DNA of 64,000 nt from JAHEDT01 sp963825615 (lineage in GTDB: Bacteria > Desulfobacterota > Desulfuromonadia > Desulfuromonadales > BM103). The translations under genes were made by a program, and so were the position numbers. Positions within the stretch are counted from its first letter, which is position 1. Each line of letters begins with the position of its first letter. The stretch spans positions 71,292 to 135,291 of the forward strand of contig CAWGTV010000002.1 in assembly GCA_963825615.1 (NCBI GenBank), read 5' to 3'. Of this stretch, positions 1 to 9,807 are shown one piece after another. The notes beneath the pieces were generated by a model that saw only the letters and a list, made by a program, of their open reading frames with translations, was not told the origin of the DNA and searched no databases.

Positions 1-958
1 CCAGATTGTAGATGCGCAAAGCCGCAGAGGTGCAGCTGCTTCTCCAGGGGATGTGACGGGGCGATCTCGGCCCGCAGCAGCGGCAGGAAGAAGAGTTTCT
101 CCTGCTGCCGGTCCCAGATGTCGAGGGAGGTCAGGTCAAGCTTGCCGCTCAACTCGAATTCGCCGCCCTTTTCTGACGAGATGCGGTACAAGGAGGTTCA
201 GATCGAGGCTAAGTCTGCCGTTGCGCAGTTCAACCGGCATTTCGAGCGGGACGTAGCCTAGATAGAAGGGCAGGTCAATGTCATCGAGAACCAGAGCGGC
301 CTGCATCTCCTGAGTGCTGCTGAAGGGCTTCAGTTGACCTTCGATGTTGATGGGGGAATCGTTGATGACGGCCCGAAACAACGGTTGTGCAGGGTTGTCG
401 ATCATGTAGGGGAGGTTGCCGATTATCGGCAGGACCAGCTGCAGATCGCTGATTCTGTGGTGAATCGGCTCGGCAAGGCTGCTGTCGATAAAATCGACCT
501 GACCATTGCTGATCGACCAGGTTGCTTACCGAGAAGCGCGCTGCTTCGCCGGGCGCTTCGTTCGGGGCCTCCTCAGTTTTCGCAGGGACCAGGTCGCTGA
601 AGTTGAAAGTGTCGGCGGTCTTTCGTTCCAGGTTGATAACGGGACGATCAAGGCGCAATTCACTGATGACCGGAGCGCGATAAATAATCGATTTGGGGCT
701 GAGTGAAACGCGCAACAGGTCCCAGGCAACGAAACGTTGCGCATGGTCCTGTTCGCTTAAGCTCAGGTCGCGGATTTCGACAGTCAAGCTGAGCGGGTTG
801 ATGCTGACGGAGCCGATAGACAGCGCTCGCCCGGTCTCTGCGGCCACCCAGTCCTGTGCCTTTGTCACGAGGATGCCGGGCAGCAGCAGGGTGACAAAGA
901 GCAGGGTCAGCAGAATGAGGCCAGCGCAGGCGAGAACTAAACGTTTCCAGGTAAACAT
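1..958 (-). pseudogene. DUF748/AsmA-like envelope protein, 5' part, frameshifted and cut by window edge
   Basis: The N-terminus (start at 958) has a single signal-anchor membrane segment (about residues 5-28), followed by a typical AsmA/DUF748 beginning with motifs such as GRALSIGSVSINPLSLTVEI. Such proteins are large periplasmic envelope proteins anchored in the inner membrane; the exact role is unknown. The frame breaks near position 515 and again near 185-195. Reading on in the other frames gives sensible DUF748 sequence (for example a stretch NGQVDFIDSSLAEPIHHRIS around 430-490, and FELSGKLDLTSLDIWDRQQE around 100-150). The rest of the gene lies outside the window to the left. The shifts may be sequencing errors, because the amino acids flanking each shift stay conserved in character. 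Confidence 0.6.
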
Positions 959-1039
959 GGCTGCTTCCTTCAGGGAGATGATTCCTAAAGGCTAGCAGGA
1001 ATGTCGTCAGACGCAATAGCCTGAAGATGATTGGAATTA

Positions 1040-1477
1040 TAGCTGGTGACGATACTGTGCGGTGATTTCATCTTGTCGGCACAGCTTGGTATCCGCCGCC
1101 TGCTGGACGGTGTCTGGTTCAACCGGGGCGCAACCGGTGAAGGGTTGAGGCGTCGGAAGAGCAGTTTGCCGCTATGCTCCATGGTGGCGCACCCCGTTTC
1201 GGTCCACTGCTGGTCACTGCAGTTCATTTCGACGAAGAGAACCTGGTTGGTGTCGCGTTTCGACAAGGGCATGAGGACGCGCTTTTGCGTAGGGACAGAT
1301 TTTATCCGTGGAGCGATAATTGCCGCTGGGTAAACGTTGTACGTCCTTCCGGTCGAGGAAAAAGGCTTGTGCTCCGGTGTCGCCGAGCAACGCCCAGCGT
1401 GGCTCTTCCATAGCGGCACAGCCTGTTAAGAGCAACACGTAAGAATCGTCCGACCCCCCCCAGCGTGTTATGCGCAA
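1040..1477 (-). pseudogene. Broken small lipoprotein, adhesin-E-like pattern
   Basis: No single frame is convincing, but two overlapping minus frames join into one plausible protein. The first part reads LLLTGCAAMEEPRWALLGD, a lipobox followed by the W-x-x-L-G-D start, and then FFLDRKDVQRLPSGNYR. After a shift near 1290 it continues with QVLFVEMNCSDQQWTETGCA. A short W..LG..DG...yyD..sI pattern followed by a 'EMNCSDQQW' segment is common in small lipoproteins of the surface-adhesin protein E type; this is pattern resemblance only. An 8-C run at 1454-1461 lies where the signal peptide should be and may be a further frame error. The gene has no intact copy here. Confidence 0.3.
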
Positions 1478-1592
1478 CTCCCCCCATTTGGACTTGGTTT
1501 GTTTTCAATAAGCGCGCACAGACTAAAGGATTAATGCCATTTTGAAAACAGGGCTGTCACGCACAGGCCACGTCATCAACGGGAGAATTCTC

Positions 1593-1634
1593 TTGACCGT
1601 ATTCGAACAAGCGTTTAAATCATACGTATGATTT
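1593..1634 (+). promoter_or_regulatory. Promoter and palindromic operator upstream of the tetR-RND operon
   Basis: A -35-like TTGACC (1593-1598) is followed after 17 bases by a weak -10-like TAAATC (1616-1621). Overlapping and following it is a perfect 18-base palindrome AAATCATACGTATGATTT (1617-1634), 40 bases before the tetR start. Dyads of this size placed over a promoter are what TetR-family repressors bind, so autoregulation of the whole operon is the likely arrangement. The palindrome is read directly; the regulator assignment is inferred from position. Confidence 0.6.
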
Positions 1635-1673
1635 TATTCTACAGCCTTTTTGTCCGGGAGGTTGAGTGCGTCA

Positions 1674-2309
1674 ATGAGCCAGCCAGATACCAAGCAGAAA
1701 ATCCTCGATGCCGCGGAGCATCTGTTCGCCAAAGACGGCTACCATGTCACTTCCCTGCGCGGCATAACGCAGAGTGCCGTGGTCAACCTGGCCGCGGTCA
1801 ACTATCACTTTGGCAGCAAGGAGGCGCTCCTCGAGGCGGTCATCGAACGTCGCCTGGGCCCCCTCAACGCGGCACGCCTAGGCCAGCTTGAAAAGCTTCT
1901 GAAGCAAGCGGCAGATGCTGGAGTAAAGCCGACCTGCCGCGATGTCCTGCGGACATTTATCGAGCCCACCCTGCACCTGCGCAAGCAGGGCTCAGATACT
2001 GAGGATTATATCGCCCTGATCGGTAGGACTCTTGCTGAGCCGCGCGGCGTGGCCATGTCGATCTTCATGCAGCAGATGGAGCCGCTGATGAATCGGTTGT
2101 TTCAGGCCTTGACCCTTGCCTTGCCCGGGTTGACACACCAGACCCTGTTCTGGCGAGTCCATTTTGCGATCGGTTCCTTAAGTCACATCATGCGGTGTCA
2201 TGATCGTCATGCCATGGTGCCGGAGGGTCTCGATGTCGATCTGACGGTCGATGTTCTGATTGAACTTTTCCTTGATTATGCGACCGCCGGGATGGAGGCG
2301 ATACAATGA
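1674..2309 (+). CDS. TetR-family transcriptional regulator
   Basis: A 211-residue repressor. The N-terminal helix-turn-helix is typical of the family: QKILDAAEHLFAKDGYHVTS, then the recognition helix leading into NYHFGSKEALLEAVI. The C-terminal half is a ligand and dimer domain resembling the CerR/AcrR-type C-terminal domain of efflux regulators. The ATG at 1674 is preferred to an upstream in-frame TTG because the conserved domain begins right after it; a GGGAGG lies 12 bases upstream. The stop overlaps the start of the next gene (ATGA type overlap), so it is the first gene of the RND efflux operon and probably controls it through the palindrome at 1617-1634. Confidence 0.9.
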   Translation: MSQPDTKQKILDAAEHLFAKDGYHVTSLRGITQSAVVNLAAVNYHFGSKEALLEAVIERRLGPLNAARLGQLEKLLKQAADAGVKPTCRDVLRTFIEPTLHLRKQGSDTEDYIALIGRTLAEPRGVAMSIFMQQMEPLMNRLFQALTLALPGLTHQTLFWRVHFAIGSLSHIMRCHDRHAMVPEGLDVDLTVDVLIELFLDYATAGMEAIQ

Positions 2310-3721
2310 TGCTGAGCCTTGCTGTTCTTGTCGTGATGCTCCTCTCCGGCTGCTCGCTCCACCAGCCGGCGAAGGTCGAGCTGCCAGTGGACGTGCCGCC
2401 GGCATACCTCGAAAACCAGTCTACCGATGTGCCCGGCTTGCCGGTCGACCAGTGGTGGCTGGCCTTCAACGATGAGCATCTTGACCTGTTGATGGACGAA
2501 CTCTTCGCTCATAACCTTGATCTGACCCAGGCGATTGCGCGCCTGGAGCAGGTCGAGGCGTCCTTCAGGATCACGCGCAGCGCCCAGTCGCCGTCCCTTT
2601 CCGCTGGCGGAAGCGTAAGTCGTTCCAAACAACCTGGCCTGATCGATGATTATATCGGCGACAATTATCAACTGTCGCTGGCCGCCGGTTTCGAGCTTGA
2701 CCTCTGGGGGAAACTGGCCGCCCTGAGCAGGGCGGCCAGCCAGGAGCTGGTTGCCAGCCAGCAGGATGTCCAGACCCTTTACCTGGGACTGTCGGCACGC
2801 TTGGCCGATCTCTACTTCCTCGCTGTTGAGCAGCGGTCCCAGCTGGTCTTGACCGACCAAGTGATAGCCTCCTTCTCGGATACGGCCGCGCGGGTCGAAA
2901 ACCGCTATCGCAGGGGGTTGGTTCCGGCTGTTGACATGTACCAGGCGCGCCAGAACCTGGCCGCAGCAAAGGCGGCTAGACCGGTCTTCGCGGCCCGTCT
3001 GGCCGAAGCCGAGCATGCCATTGGTGTCCTGCTCGGGCGCTATCCCGAGCGTCTGTCCGGGGACAATCCCATCCAGGTGCCTGCCGCCCCGGTGCTCTTT
3101 GCAGTCGGCATCCCGGCCGGCCTGGTCAGTCAGCGCCCGGATTTGCAGGCGGCGTTGCAGCGGGTTGCCGCGGCCGACGCCAGGGTTGCCGCGGCGATTG
3201 CCGATCGGTTCCCATCCATCAACCTTTCCGGCAATTACGGCACCCTGCGTCAGGAGGTCGCGGCCGGCTTGATCAAAGGAGAATTCTGGAGCCTGCTCGG
3301 CAACCTGGCGTTGCCGGTGATTGATGGCGGCCGGCGGCGTGCCGAGGTCGACCGGAAAGAGGCTGCGCTGCGCGAAGCTGTCGCTGCCTATCAACAGAAG
3401 GTTCTCTCGGCTTTTCAGGAAGTCGAGGACGCCCTAGTCAACAATTACGCCAGCGCCCAACGCATTGACCTTTTGGCCGAAACGGCACGGGCCACCGGGG
3501 CCAGCCTGCGCTTGTCGACGGATCGATATCTCGCCGGTTTGGATGACTACCTCCCCGTGTTGACTGCCCAGCGTGTTGATGCCGATACGCGCAGCCGTCT
3601 GATTGCAGCGCAGCGACAACTGCTCGCTGATCGCATCAGCCTGGCGCGGGCGCTGGGGGGAGGCTGGATGCAGGACCAAATGAATGCCCGTGTGCAGATT
3701 GAAAAGGATAAGCATCAATGA
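2306..3721 (+). CDS. RND efflux outer-membrane factor lipoprotein (NodT/OprM family)
   Basis: A 471-residue TolC-like channel. It starts with a lipoprotein signal, MLLSGCSL, with the lipid-anchored cysteine at residue 16. It has the duplicated alpha-helical barrel repeats of the family, including LVSQRPDLQAALQRVAAADARVAAA and the RFPSINLSG start of the second repeat (each quoted in part). Length fits the family (about 460-490). It overlaps tetR by four bases and its own stop overlaps the adaptor start, so the three-part pump is translationally coupled. Its role is to form the outer-membrane exit duct of the tripartite pump. Confidence 0.92.
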   Translation: MMLSLAVLVVMLLSGCSLHQPAKVELPVDVPPAYLENQSTDVPGLPVDQWWLAFNDEHLDLLMDELFAHNLDLTQAIARLEQVEASFRITRSAQSPSLSAGGSVSRSKQPGLIDDYIGDNYQLSLAAGFELDLWGKLAALSRAASQELVASQQDVQTLYLGLSARLADLYFLAVEQRSQLVLTDQVIASFSDTAARVENRYRRGLVPAVDMYQARQNLAAAKAARPVFAARLAEAEHAIGVLLGRYPERLSGDNPIQVPAAPVLFAVGIPAGLVSQRPDLQAALQRVAAADARVAAAIADRFPSINLSGNYGTLRQEVAAGLIKGEFWSLLGNLALPVIDGGRRRAEVDRKEAALREAVAAYQQKVLSAFQEVEDALVNNYASAQRIDLLAETARATGASLRLSTDRYLAGLDDYLPVLTAQRVDADTRSRLIAAQRQLLADRISLARALGGGWMQDQMNARVQIEKDKHQ

Positions 3722-4890
3722 AAATCAAGAAAGCCATACTGCCGCTGCTGGTCATCCTCATCGCCCTGGGCCTGACCCTGGCCCTGATCAAATCGCGCAA
3801 GGCGCCCAAACCCCACGAAGCGCCGCACCTCGGGCCACTGGTCGAAGTGGTGGAGGCGGTCAATACTGTGCGACCGGTAATCGTCAGCGGAACCGGTACG
3901 GTCCAGCCACGCTACGAGGTCAGCATAACCCCGCAGGTCAAGGGCCGGGTCAGCGAGATCTCACCACAGATGGTTGCCGGTGGCGTGCTGCGCAAGGGCG
4001 AGCTGCTCTTCGCTATCGAGGATATCGACTATCGCCTGGCGATCGATCTGGCAAAAGCCAGCCTGGCCCAGGCGGAACTGGAACTGCTGCGCAACGAAAA
4101 CCAGGCCGATGTGGCCCGCAATGAATGGCAGGCCTTGAAGTCGTCGGGAGATGCCGAACCCAATCCGCTGGTTGTCTACGAACCGCAGTTGAACAGTGCC
4201 CGAGCCCAGCGTGACGCCGCCTTGGCCAATGTCAGGCAGGCGGAAATCAATCTTCAGCGGACCAGGATTTTTGCACCGTTCAACTGCTACGTTCGCAGTG
4301 AGCAGGTTGAGATCGGCCAGTTCCTCAATGCCGGCTCACCGGTTGCGACGATTGTCGGCACCGACCAGGCGGAGATTGTCGTGCCGCTGCCGCTCGACGA
4401 GCTCGCTTGGCTCCAGGTGCCACGCAATGGAGCAGCGCAGCTGGGTTCTCCCGCACAGATTGAACTGCAATCCGGTGCACGGACATACCACTGGCAGGGT
4501 GCCATAACCCGGGCTCTCGGTGAGATTGACCCGCGTAGCCGCATGGCCCGGGTCGTGGTCACGGTTGCCGATCCCATCTCTGCGGGGAGTCCCGCTCGGA
4601 GTCTGCTCAATGAGCTCTTGCCGGGAATGTTTGTCGAGGTCAAGCTGCAGGGTGAAGAGCTGGTCGATGTCATCCCGGTGCCGCGTGGCGCGTTGCATGA
4701 CAACGATACCGTCTGGGTTGTCGACCAGGAAAACCACCTGCATATGCGTACAGTCGATATCGTCCGCCGCGAGCGCGACGTGGTCCTGGTCCGGTCCGGT
4801 CTGCAGGCCGGAGAAATGGTCGTCATGACCAGCCTGTCCGGTGCCGCGGAAGGGATGCTGCTGCGGCCGCAGCCGAGGGAGGCCCAGTAA
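3718..4890 (+). CDS. RND efflux periplasmic adaptor (membrane fusion protein)
   Basis: A 390-residue adaptor. It has an N-terminal membrane anchor (about residues 6-24), then the first lipoyl half around VSITPQVKGRVSEISPQMVA, a helical hairpin around residues 100-175, the second lipoyl half (INLQRTRIFAPFNCYVRSEQ), a beta-barrel domain, and a membrane-proximal domain ending with PVPRGALHDNDTVWVVD. These are hallmarks of HlyD/AcrA-type adaptors. It bridges the inner-membrane pump and the outer-membrane channel. The start overlaps the previous stop (ATGA), and its TAA shares a base with the ATG of the pump gene. Confidence 0.92.
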   Translation: MKIKKAILPLLVILIALGLTLALIKSRKAPKPHEAPHLGPLVEVVEAVNTVRPVIVSGTGTVQPRYEVSITPQVKGRVSEISPQMVAGGVLRKGELLFAIEDIDYRLAIDLAKASLAQAELELLRNENQADVARNEWQALKSSGDAEPNPLVVYEPQLNSARAQRDAALANVRQAEINLQRTRIFAPFNCYVRSEQVEIGQFLNAGSPVATIVGTDQAEIVVPLPLDELAWLQVPRNGAAQLGSPAQIELQSGARTYHWQGAITRALGEIDPRSRMARVVVTVADPISAGSPARSLLNELLPGMFVEVKLQGEELVDVIPVPRGALHDNDTVWVVDQENHLHMRTVDIVRRERDVVLVRSGLQAGEMVVMTSLSGAAEGMLLRPQPREAQ

Positions 4891-7800
4891 TGAACGGCGC
4901 AATTCGCTGGATGGCGGAGAATCACGTCGCCGCCAACCTGCTGATGCTGGTGCTGATCGTCGGCGGCCTGATCCTCGGCTCCAACGTCAAGCAGGAAGTT
5001 TTCCCGGACGTGACCCTTGACCGGATCCAGGTCTCGGTCGCCTACCCAGGTGCAGGCCCGGAGGAGGTCGAAGAAGGTGTGATCCTCAAGATCGAGGAGA
5101 ACCTGACCGGAGTGGATGGCATCAAGCAGGTCAAGTCGGTGGCCGCCGAAGGGTATGGTGTCGTTACCGCCGAGATCATGACCGACGCGGACATCGACCT
5201 GGTCCTGCAGGATATCAAGAGCGAAGTCGACCGCATCACCACTTTCCCACAGGACGCTGAAAAGCCGGTAGTCAGCAAGCTGCTCAACCGGCGCGAAGTG
5301 ATTTCGGTGGTGGTCTACGGCAAACTGCCGGAACGCAGCCTGCGTGAACTTGCCGAGCAGGTCCGCGACGAGTTGCTGCTGGAACCGGGTATCACCCAGG
5401 TTGACCTGAGCGGCGTCCGCCCCTATGAAATTTCCATCGAGATCAATGAAACCAACCTGCGCCGCTACGGCCTGACCTTTGACCAGATCGCCCAGCGGGT
5501 GCGCCAGGCGTCCCTCGACCTGCCCGGCGGGACGATTAAAACCGGCTCCGGCGAGATCCTGGTCAGAACCAAGGAGCGCCGCTATGTCGGCCACGAATAC
5601 GCCAGCATCGTCATCCTGACCACGGTGGACGGCACGGAAGTCACCCTCGGCGACGTCGCGACCATCAAGGACAGTTTCGAGGAGACCGACCAGTTCGGCC
5701 TCTTCGACGGCCTGCCGGCTGCCATGACCAAGGTCTATCGCGTCGGCGACCAGAAACCGACGGAGATTTCCGATGCCGTCAAAAGGTTTGTCGAGGTCAA
5801 GCGGCGGCAACTGCCGGCATCGGTCGACCTGGCCACCTGGAACGACAACTCGGAGCTGTTCAAAAGCCGCAAGGACCTGCTCACCAGGAATGCCATGCTC
5901 GGTCTGGTGCTGGTCTTTATCACCCTCGGGCTGTTCCTGGAAATCCGCCTGGCCCTGTGGGTCATGCTCGGCATTCCCATCTCTTTTTGCGGAGCGCTGC
6001 TGTTCATGCCGGCGATCGGTGTCTCGATCAACATGATCTCGCTGTTTGCCTTCATCATGGCGCTCGGCATCGTGGTTGATGATGCGATTGTCGTCGGCGA
6101 GAACGTGTACGAGCAGCGCCAGTCGGGTAAGCCGTATCTGCAGGCGGCAGTTGATGGCACCATCGAGGTCGCCCAACCGGTCGTCTTTGCCGTACTGACC
6201 TCGGTCACGGCCTTTCTGCCGCTGCTCTTTACCAGCGGCATTATGGGCAAGTTCATCCTGGTGATCCCGGCGATCGTCATTACGGTCCTGCTGGTGTCGC
6301 TGGTGGAATGCCTGTTCATCCTTCCCGCACACCTGGCGATCGGCCAACGGACGCAGGCTCCCGGCCGATTCCTGGCCAGCCTCGAGAGGAACCGGCAACG
6401 TTTCGGCAAGCTTCTGCAGCGCTTTATCGACGGTCCTTACCGCAAAGGCCTGGCTCTCTGCCTCCGCCATCGCTACATGACCGTAGCGGTTGCCCTTGCC
6501 GTTCTGCTGCTGGCCGGGGTTGGACTGGTCGGCGGCGGAGTCGTCAAGTTCCGCTTCATGCCCGATGTCGATGCCGACGTCATCCAGGTCGCTCTTGAGC
6601 TGGCGCCCGGCAGCCCGGTGGCCATGACCACACAGATCCAGGAGCAGATCGTCAACGCGGGCCTCGCTGTGGTGGCCGAGTACGACCGCGATCGCCCGGA
6701 AAGGGATTCGGTGCTGCGTCACGTCTTTGCGAACGTTGGTTCGTCTATCGCCGACCGCGGCCCTGCCGGGTCCTTCTCCAGTTCCGGTGGCAACCTCGCC
6801 AGCATCTCGATGTTTCTGACGCCGAGTGAATCGCGCGGTGTGCCGGCGAGCGAGATCGCCAACCGCTGGCGGGAGCGGGTCGGGGAGGTCGTCGGGGTGG
6901 AAACCCTGACCTTCACCTCGAACCTGATTCATCTGGGTGCCAATATCGACGTGCAGCTGGCCCACGAGGATTTTGCGGTTCTGGATGAGGCGGCAGAGCG
7001 TCTCAAGGAGATCATCGCCACCTATCCGGGCACGGGCGACATCGCCGATAACTACACACTCGGCAAGCGGGAGGTCAAAGTCCGCCTGAAAGCTGAAGCC
7101 CGCACTCTGGGGATTACCGAAGAGGATCTGGGCCGCCAGCTGCGCGGTGCCTTCTACGGGGCCGAAGCCCTGCGCCTGCAGCGCGGCCGCAATGAAGTCA
7201 AGGTCTTGGTCCGCTACCCGGAGGAGAGCCGACAACGTTTCTGGGATCTGGAAAACCTGCGTATCCATGTGCCTAGCGGCGGGGAGATCCCCCTCGATCG
7301 GGCGGCGACCCTGGCCGAAAGCCGTGGCTTCAGCAAGATCAACCGCACCGACCGCAAGCGCGTCATCAATGTGACGGCGACTGTGGACAGTCATGTCGCC
7401 AACGCCGAAGAGATCGTCGCCGAACTCAAGTCGGATGCTTTACCGAAACTGATGGCTGATTATCCCGGTTTGAGCTATGACATGGAAGGGGAGGACAAGA
7501 ACCGGCGGGAATCGATGGCGAGCATGTTTACCGGTTTCAAGCTGGTGCTGATCGTCATCTTCGCCCTGCTGGCGATCCCGTTCCGCAGTTACTCCCAGCC
7601 GCTGCTGATCATGGTGGCGATTCCCTTCGGCATCGTCGGGGCGATCCTCGGGCACTTTTTGATGGGCTATGACTTGAGCATCCTCAGCATGTTCGGTATC
7701 GTGGCCTTGACCGGCGTGGTCGTCAACGATTCCTTGCTGCTGATCGATTATGTCAATCGTGCGCGGCGCCAGGGTCAGCCTCTGCACGATGCTCTCATGG

Positions 7801-8060
7801 AGGCAGGGCAAAGGCGCTTCCGGCCGATTCTGCTGACCTCCCTGACCACTTTCTTCGGGCTGATGCCGATGATCCTGGAGACCAGCGTCCAGGCCCAGTT
7901 CCTGGTGCCGATGGCGATCAGCCTTGCTTTCGGCATTCTCTTTGCCACCGGTATCACGCTCCTGCTGATCCCCTCTCTTTACCTGGTGCTCGAAGATGTG
8001 CGGCTGTTGATCGGCCTGTCACCCAGCCACGCCGATCATCATCACGAGCCGGGCAGTTGA
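4890..8060 (+). CDS. RND efflux inner-membrane pump (AcrB/MmpL-type, HAE-like)
   Basis: A 1056-residue proton-driven pump of full RND length. There are twelve predicted membrane segments in the usual 1+5+1+5 arrangement with two large periplasmic loops. The first half contains the membrane motif GIVVDDAIVVGENVYEQ, whose paired aspartates form the proton relay, and the second half the matching GVVVNDSLLLIDYVNRAR. The substrate cannot be read from sequence. The C-terminus ends with a short His-rich tail (HADHHHE). It is the last gene of the tetR operon; a GC-rich hairpin follows. The reading frame is intact over 3.1 kb, unlike several neighbours. Confidence 0.94.
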   Translation: MNGAIRWMAENHVAANLLMLVLIVGGLILGSNVKQEVFPDVTLDRIQVSVAYPGAGPEEVEEGVILKIEENLTGVDGIKQVKSVAAEGYGVVTAEIMTDADIDLVLQDIKSEVDRITTFPQDAEKPVVSKLLNRREVISVVVYGKLPERSLRELAEQVRDELLLEPGITQVDLSGVRPYEISIEINETNLRRYGLTFDQIAQRVRQASLDLPGGTIKTGSGEILVRTKERRYVGHEYASIVILTTVDGTEVTLGDVATIKDSFEETDQFGLFDGLPAAMTKVYRVGDQKPTEISDAVKRFVEVKRRQLPASVDLATWNDNSELFKSRKDLLTRNAMLGLVLVFITLGLFLEIRLALWVMLGIPISFCGALLFMPAIGVSINMISLFAFIMALGIVVDDAIVVGENVYEQRQSGKPYLQAAVDGTIEVAQPVVFAVLTSVTAFLPLLFTSGIMGKFILVIPAIVITVLLVSLVECLFILPAHLAIGQRTQAPGRFLASLERNRQRFGKLLQRFIDGPYRKGLALCLRHRYMTVAVALAVLLLAGVGLVGGGVVKFRFMPDVDADVIQVALELAPGSPVAMTTQIQEQIVNAGLAVVAEYDRDRPERDSVLRHVFANVGSSIADRGPAGSFSSSGGNLASISMFLTPSESRGVPASEIANRWRERVGEVVGVETLTFTSNLIHLGANIDVQLAHEDFAVLDEAAERLKEIIATYPGTGDIADNYTLGKREVKVRLKAEARTLGITEEDLGRQLRGAFYGAEALRLQRGRNEVKVLVRYPEESRQRFWDLENLRIHVPSGGEIPLDRAATLAESRGFSKINRTDRKRVINVTATVDSHVANAEEIVAELKSDALPKLMADYPGLSYDMEGEDKNRRESMASMFTGFKLVLIVIFALLAIPFRSYSQPLLIMVAIPFGIVGAILGHFLMGYDLSILSMFGIVALTGVVVNDSLLLIDYVNRARRQGQPLHDALMEAGQRRFRPILLTSLTTFFGLMPMILETSVQAQFLVPMAISLAFGILFATGITLLLIPSLYLVLEDVRLLIGLSPSHADHHHEPGS

Positions 8061-8084
8061 ACCGTAATCTGCCATTTTAATCCT

Positions 8085-8122
8085 CGCGACGGCGGCCGCG
8101 GGCTGCCGTCGCGTTCCGTTCT
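8085..8122 (+). terminator. Hairpin after the RND operon
   Basis: CGCGACGGC (8085-8093) pairs with GCCGTCGCG (8105-8113), followed by the T-rich TTCCGTTCTT. The T tract is weak, so this is a probable rather than classical terminator. Confidence 0.5.
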
Positions 8123-8215
8123 TGAAAAATTCCAGCGTATATCGTTTAATGCTCCGTTGTTTTATTAAAATCTGGGTCTGCAGTCGTCAAGGACTCAGGG
8201 TAAAAAGGCAGGTTT

Positions 8216-9049
8216 ATGCCGATGCTGCTCAACAACGCCCACTTCCGTAAAGTTAAAAAGCTGACCGGCCAGGCGGTCGGTGATTTCAACCTGATCGAGG
8301 CAGGTGACCGCATTGCGGTCGCCGTCTCGGGGGGCAAGGACTCCTATGCCTTGCTGCACATCCTCCACCAGCTACGCCGCCGGGCGCCCATCGACTACGA
8401 ATTGATTGCGGTCAACATCGATGCCGGTTTCCCCGGTTACCGCAAGGATGTCCTGGAGTCATATCTGCATGACTGTGGATTCGAGGTGCACATGGAAACC
8501 ACTGACTGCTCGCACATCATTGATGAAAACCTGCGCCCCGGTTCCTCCTATTGCGCTTTTTGCGCCCGGCTACGTCGAGGGTTTCTCTACACCGTGGCAG
8601 ATCGGCTCGGTTGCAATAAGGTTGCCTTGGGCCATCACCTCGATGATTTCATCGAAACGCTGTTGCTCAACCAGTTCTACATCGGTACCCTGGCGGCCAT
8701 GAGTCCCAAGCTGCTGGCCGATAACGGCCGACACACGGTGATTCGCCCGCTGGTTTACGTGGAAGAATCCGATATAATCAAATTAGCTCGGCAGAACAAT
8801 TTCCCGACCATCGATTGCGGTTGTCCCGTTATGGGACAGACTGACCAGAAGCGCAAGAGAATGAAGCAGTTGCTCACCGAGCTGCACAAGGAAAACCGAC
8901 ACCTGAAGCGCAGTATGATCCGCGCTCTGAGCAATGTGCGCCCGCGCCACCTTTTGGACCGAGAGCTGGTCAGGCTCATGGAACGCGACGGGCAGAGCTC
9001 TGAGGGCCCACTCACGGGGAGATATGGACCCGCCACTGAGAACGAATGA
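8216..9049 (+). CDS. ttcA: tRNA 2-thiocytidine(32) synthetase TtcA
   Basis: A 277-residue PP-loop ATPase that thiolates cytidine 32 of certain tRNAs using an Fe-S cluster. The PP-loop SGGKDSYALL lies near residue 41, and the two CxxC-type cluster cysteines appear in SSYCAFCARLRRG. The GHHLDDFIETLLLN motif is the TtcA family signature. The length is slightly short for the family but complete. RBS context is AAAAAGGCAGGTTT before the ATG. Its 3' end overlaps the start of the following phosphatase gene by 26 bases, in another frame. Confidence 0.93.
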   Translation: MPMLLNNAHFRKVKKLTGQAVGDFNLIEAGDRIAVAVSGGKDSYALLHILHQLRRRAPIDYELIAVNIDAGFPGYRKDVLESYLHDCGFEVHMETTDCSHIIDENLRPGSSYCAFCARLRRGFLYTVADRLGCNKVALGHHLDDFIETLLLNQFYIGTLAAMSPKLLADNGRHTVIRPLVYVEESDIIKLARQNNFPTIDCGCPVMGQTDQKRKRMKQLLTELHKENRHLKRSMIRALSNVRPRHLLDRELVRLMERDGQSSEGPLTGRYGPATENE

Positions 9050-9803
9050 CCCTCTTGAGGTCAAACTGGCCGGGCAGGTGCAGAAACTGCTGCTGCCTAA
9101 AAGTTCTCCTGCCTCTAGCTGGTGCTGTATGGCGGCGAGAAATCGCATGGCCAACGTGCTCGGCGGCGATTTTTACGATTTCATCGAGCTCGACGATGGT
9201 TGCCAGGTCGTCTTTGTCGGTGATGTGACCGGTCACGGCCTGCATGCTTCGGTCGTCATGTCGCTGGTCTACGGGTTTATCCATTGCGCCGCACGCGGGG
9301 TGTGCAACCCATACAAGGTGGTTACTGACCTCAATACGTTTTTGCGCACATTCGCCAGGCGGTCGCAACTTCTCGACCATTTTTTTTCAGCGACACTCTT
9401 TTTCGGTGTGATCGATCCCCACAGCCTGACCATGAACTATGTCAATGCCGGCCACCCTGCTGGTTTGGTGCGCCGCAGGGATGCGCTATCGCGCTTGCCG
9501 GCGACTAGCCATCCCGTCGGCTACTTCGATCCGGCGGAATTCAAGGTGGATAAGTTCCAGCTGGAAGCTGGCGACCGCTTGCTGTTGTACACAGACGGGG
9601 TCCTTGATAGCTGCAACCCGGACGGCGAGATGTACGGTGCTGCACGACTCGATGATGCTTTCCGCAGATTTGATGGCGATCATATGCTATTTTTAGAGCG
9701 ACTTTTTGCCGAGATCACCGATTATCTTGCTGGGCAACCGCCCTTTGACGACTGTACGGCGATCGTGGTTGACTTGCATGGGTCCAGTTTAGGCGGGGGA
9801 TAG
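9024..9803 (+). CDS. SpoIIE/PP2C-type protein serine phosphatase
   Basis: A 259-residue stand-alone PPM/PP2C phosphatase of the SpoIIE/RsbU class. Metal-binding motifs are visible in order: VLGGDFYDF, GDVTGHGLHA, YTDGVLDS and DDCTAIVVD. These enzymes dephosphorylate anti-anti-sigma factors in partner-switching pathways, but no STAS or anti-sigma gene lies nearby in this window. The ATG at 9024 is chosen because GGGGAG lies 5 bases upstream and the conserved domain starts shortly after. It overlaps the 3' end of ttcA and is followed within 4 bases by a PilZ gene, suggesting cotranscription. Confidence 0.85.
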   Translation: MDPPLRTNDPLEVKLAGQVQKLLLPKSSPASSWCCMAARNRMANVLGGDFYDFIELDDGCQVVFVGDVTGHGLHASVVMSLVYGFIHCAARGVCNPYKVVTDLNTFLRTFARRSQLLDHFFSATLFFGVIDPHSLTMNYVNAGHPAGLVRRRDALSRLPATSHPVGYFDPAEFKVDKFQLEAGDRLLLYTDGVLDSCNPDGEMYGAARLDDAFRRFDGDHMLFLERLFAEITDYLAGQPPFDDCTAIVVDLHGSSLGGG

Positions 9804-9807
9804 TGGC

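Noticed and set aside
2276..3394. 372-codon minus-strand open frame
   Set aside because: Antisense to the outer-membrane efflux factor.
4287..7394. 1035-codon open frame on the minus strand
   Set aside because: It is antisense to the intact RND adaptor and pump genes, rich in Asp/Gly/His/Gln as expected of a shadow of GC-rich DNA, and has no family motif.
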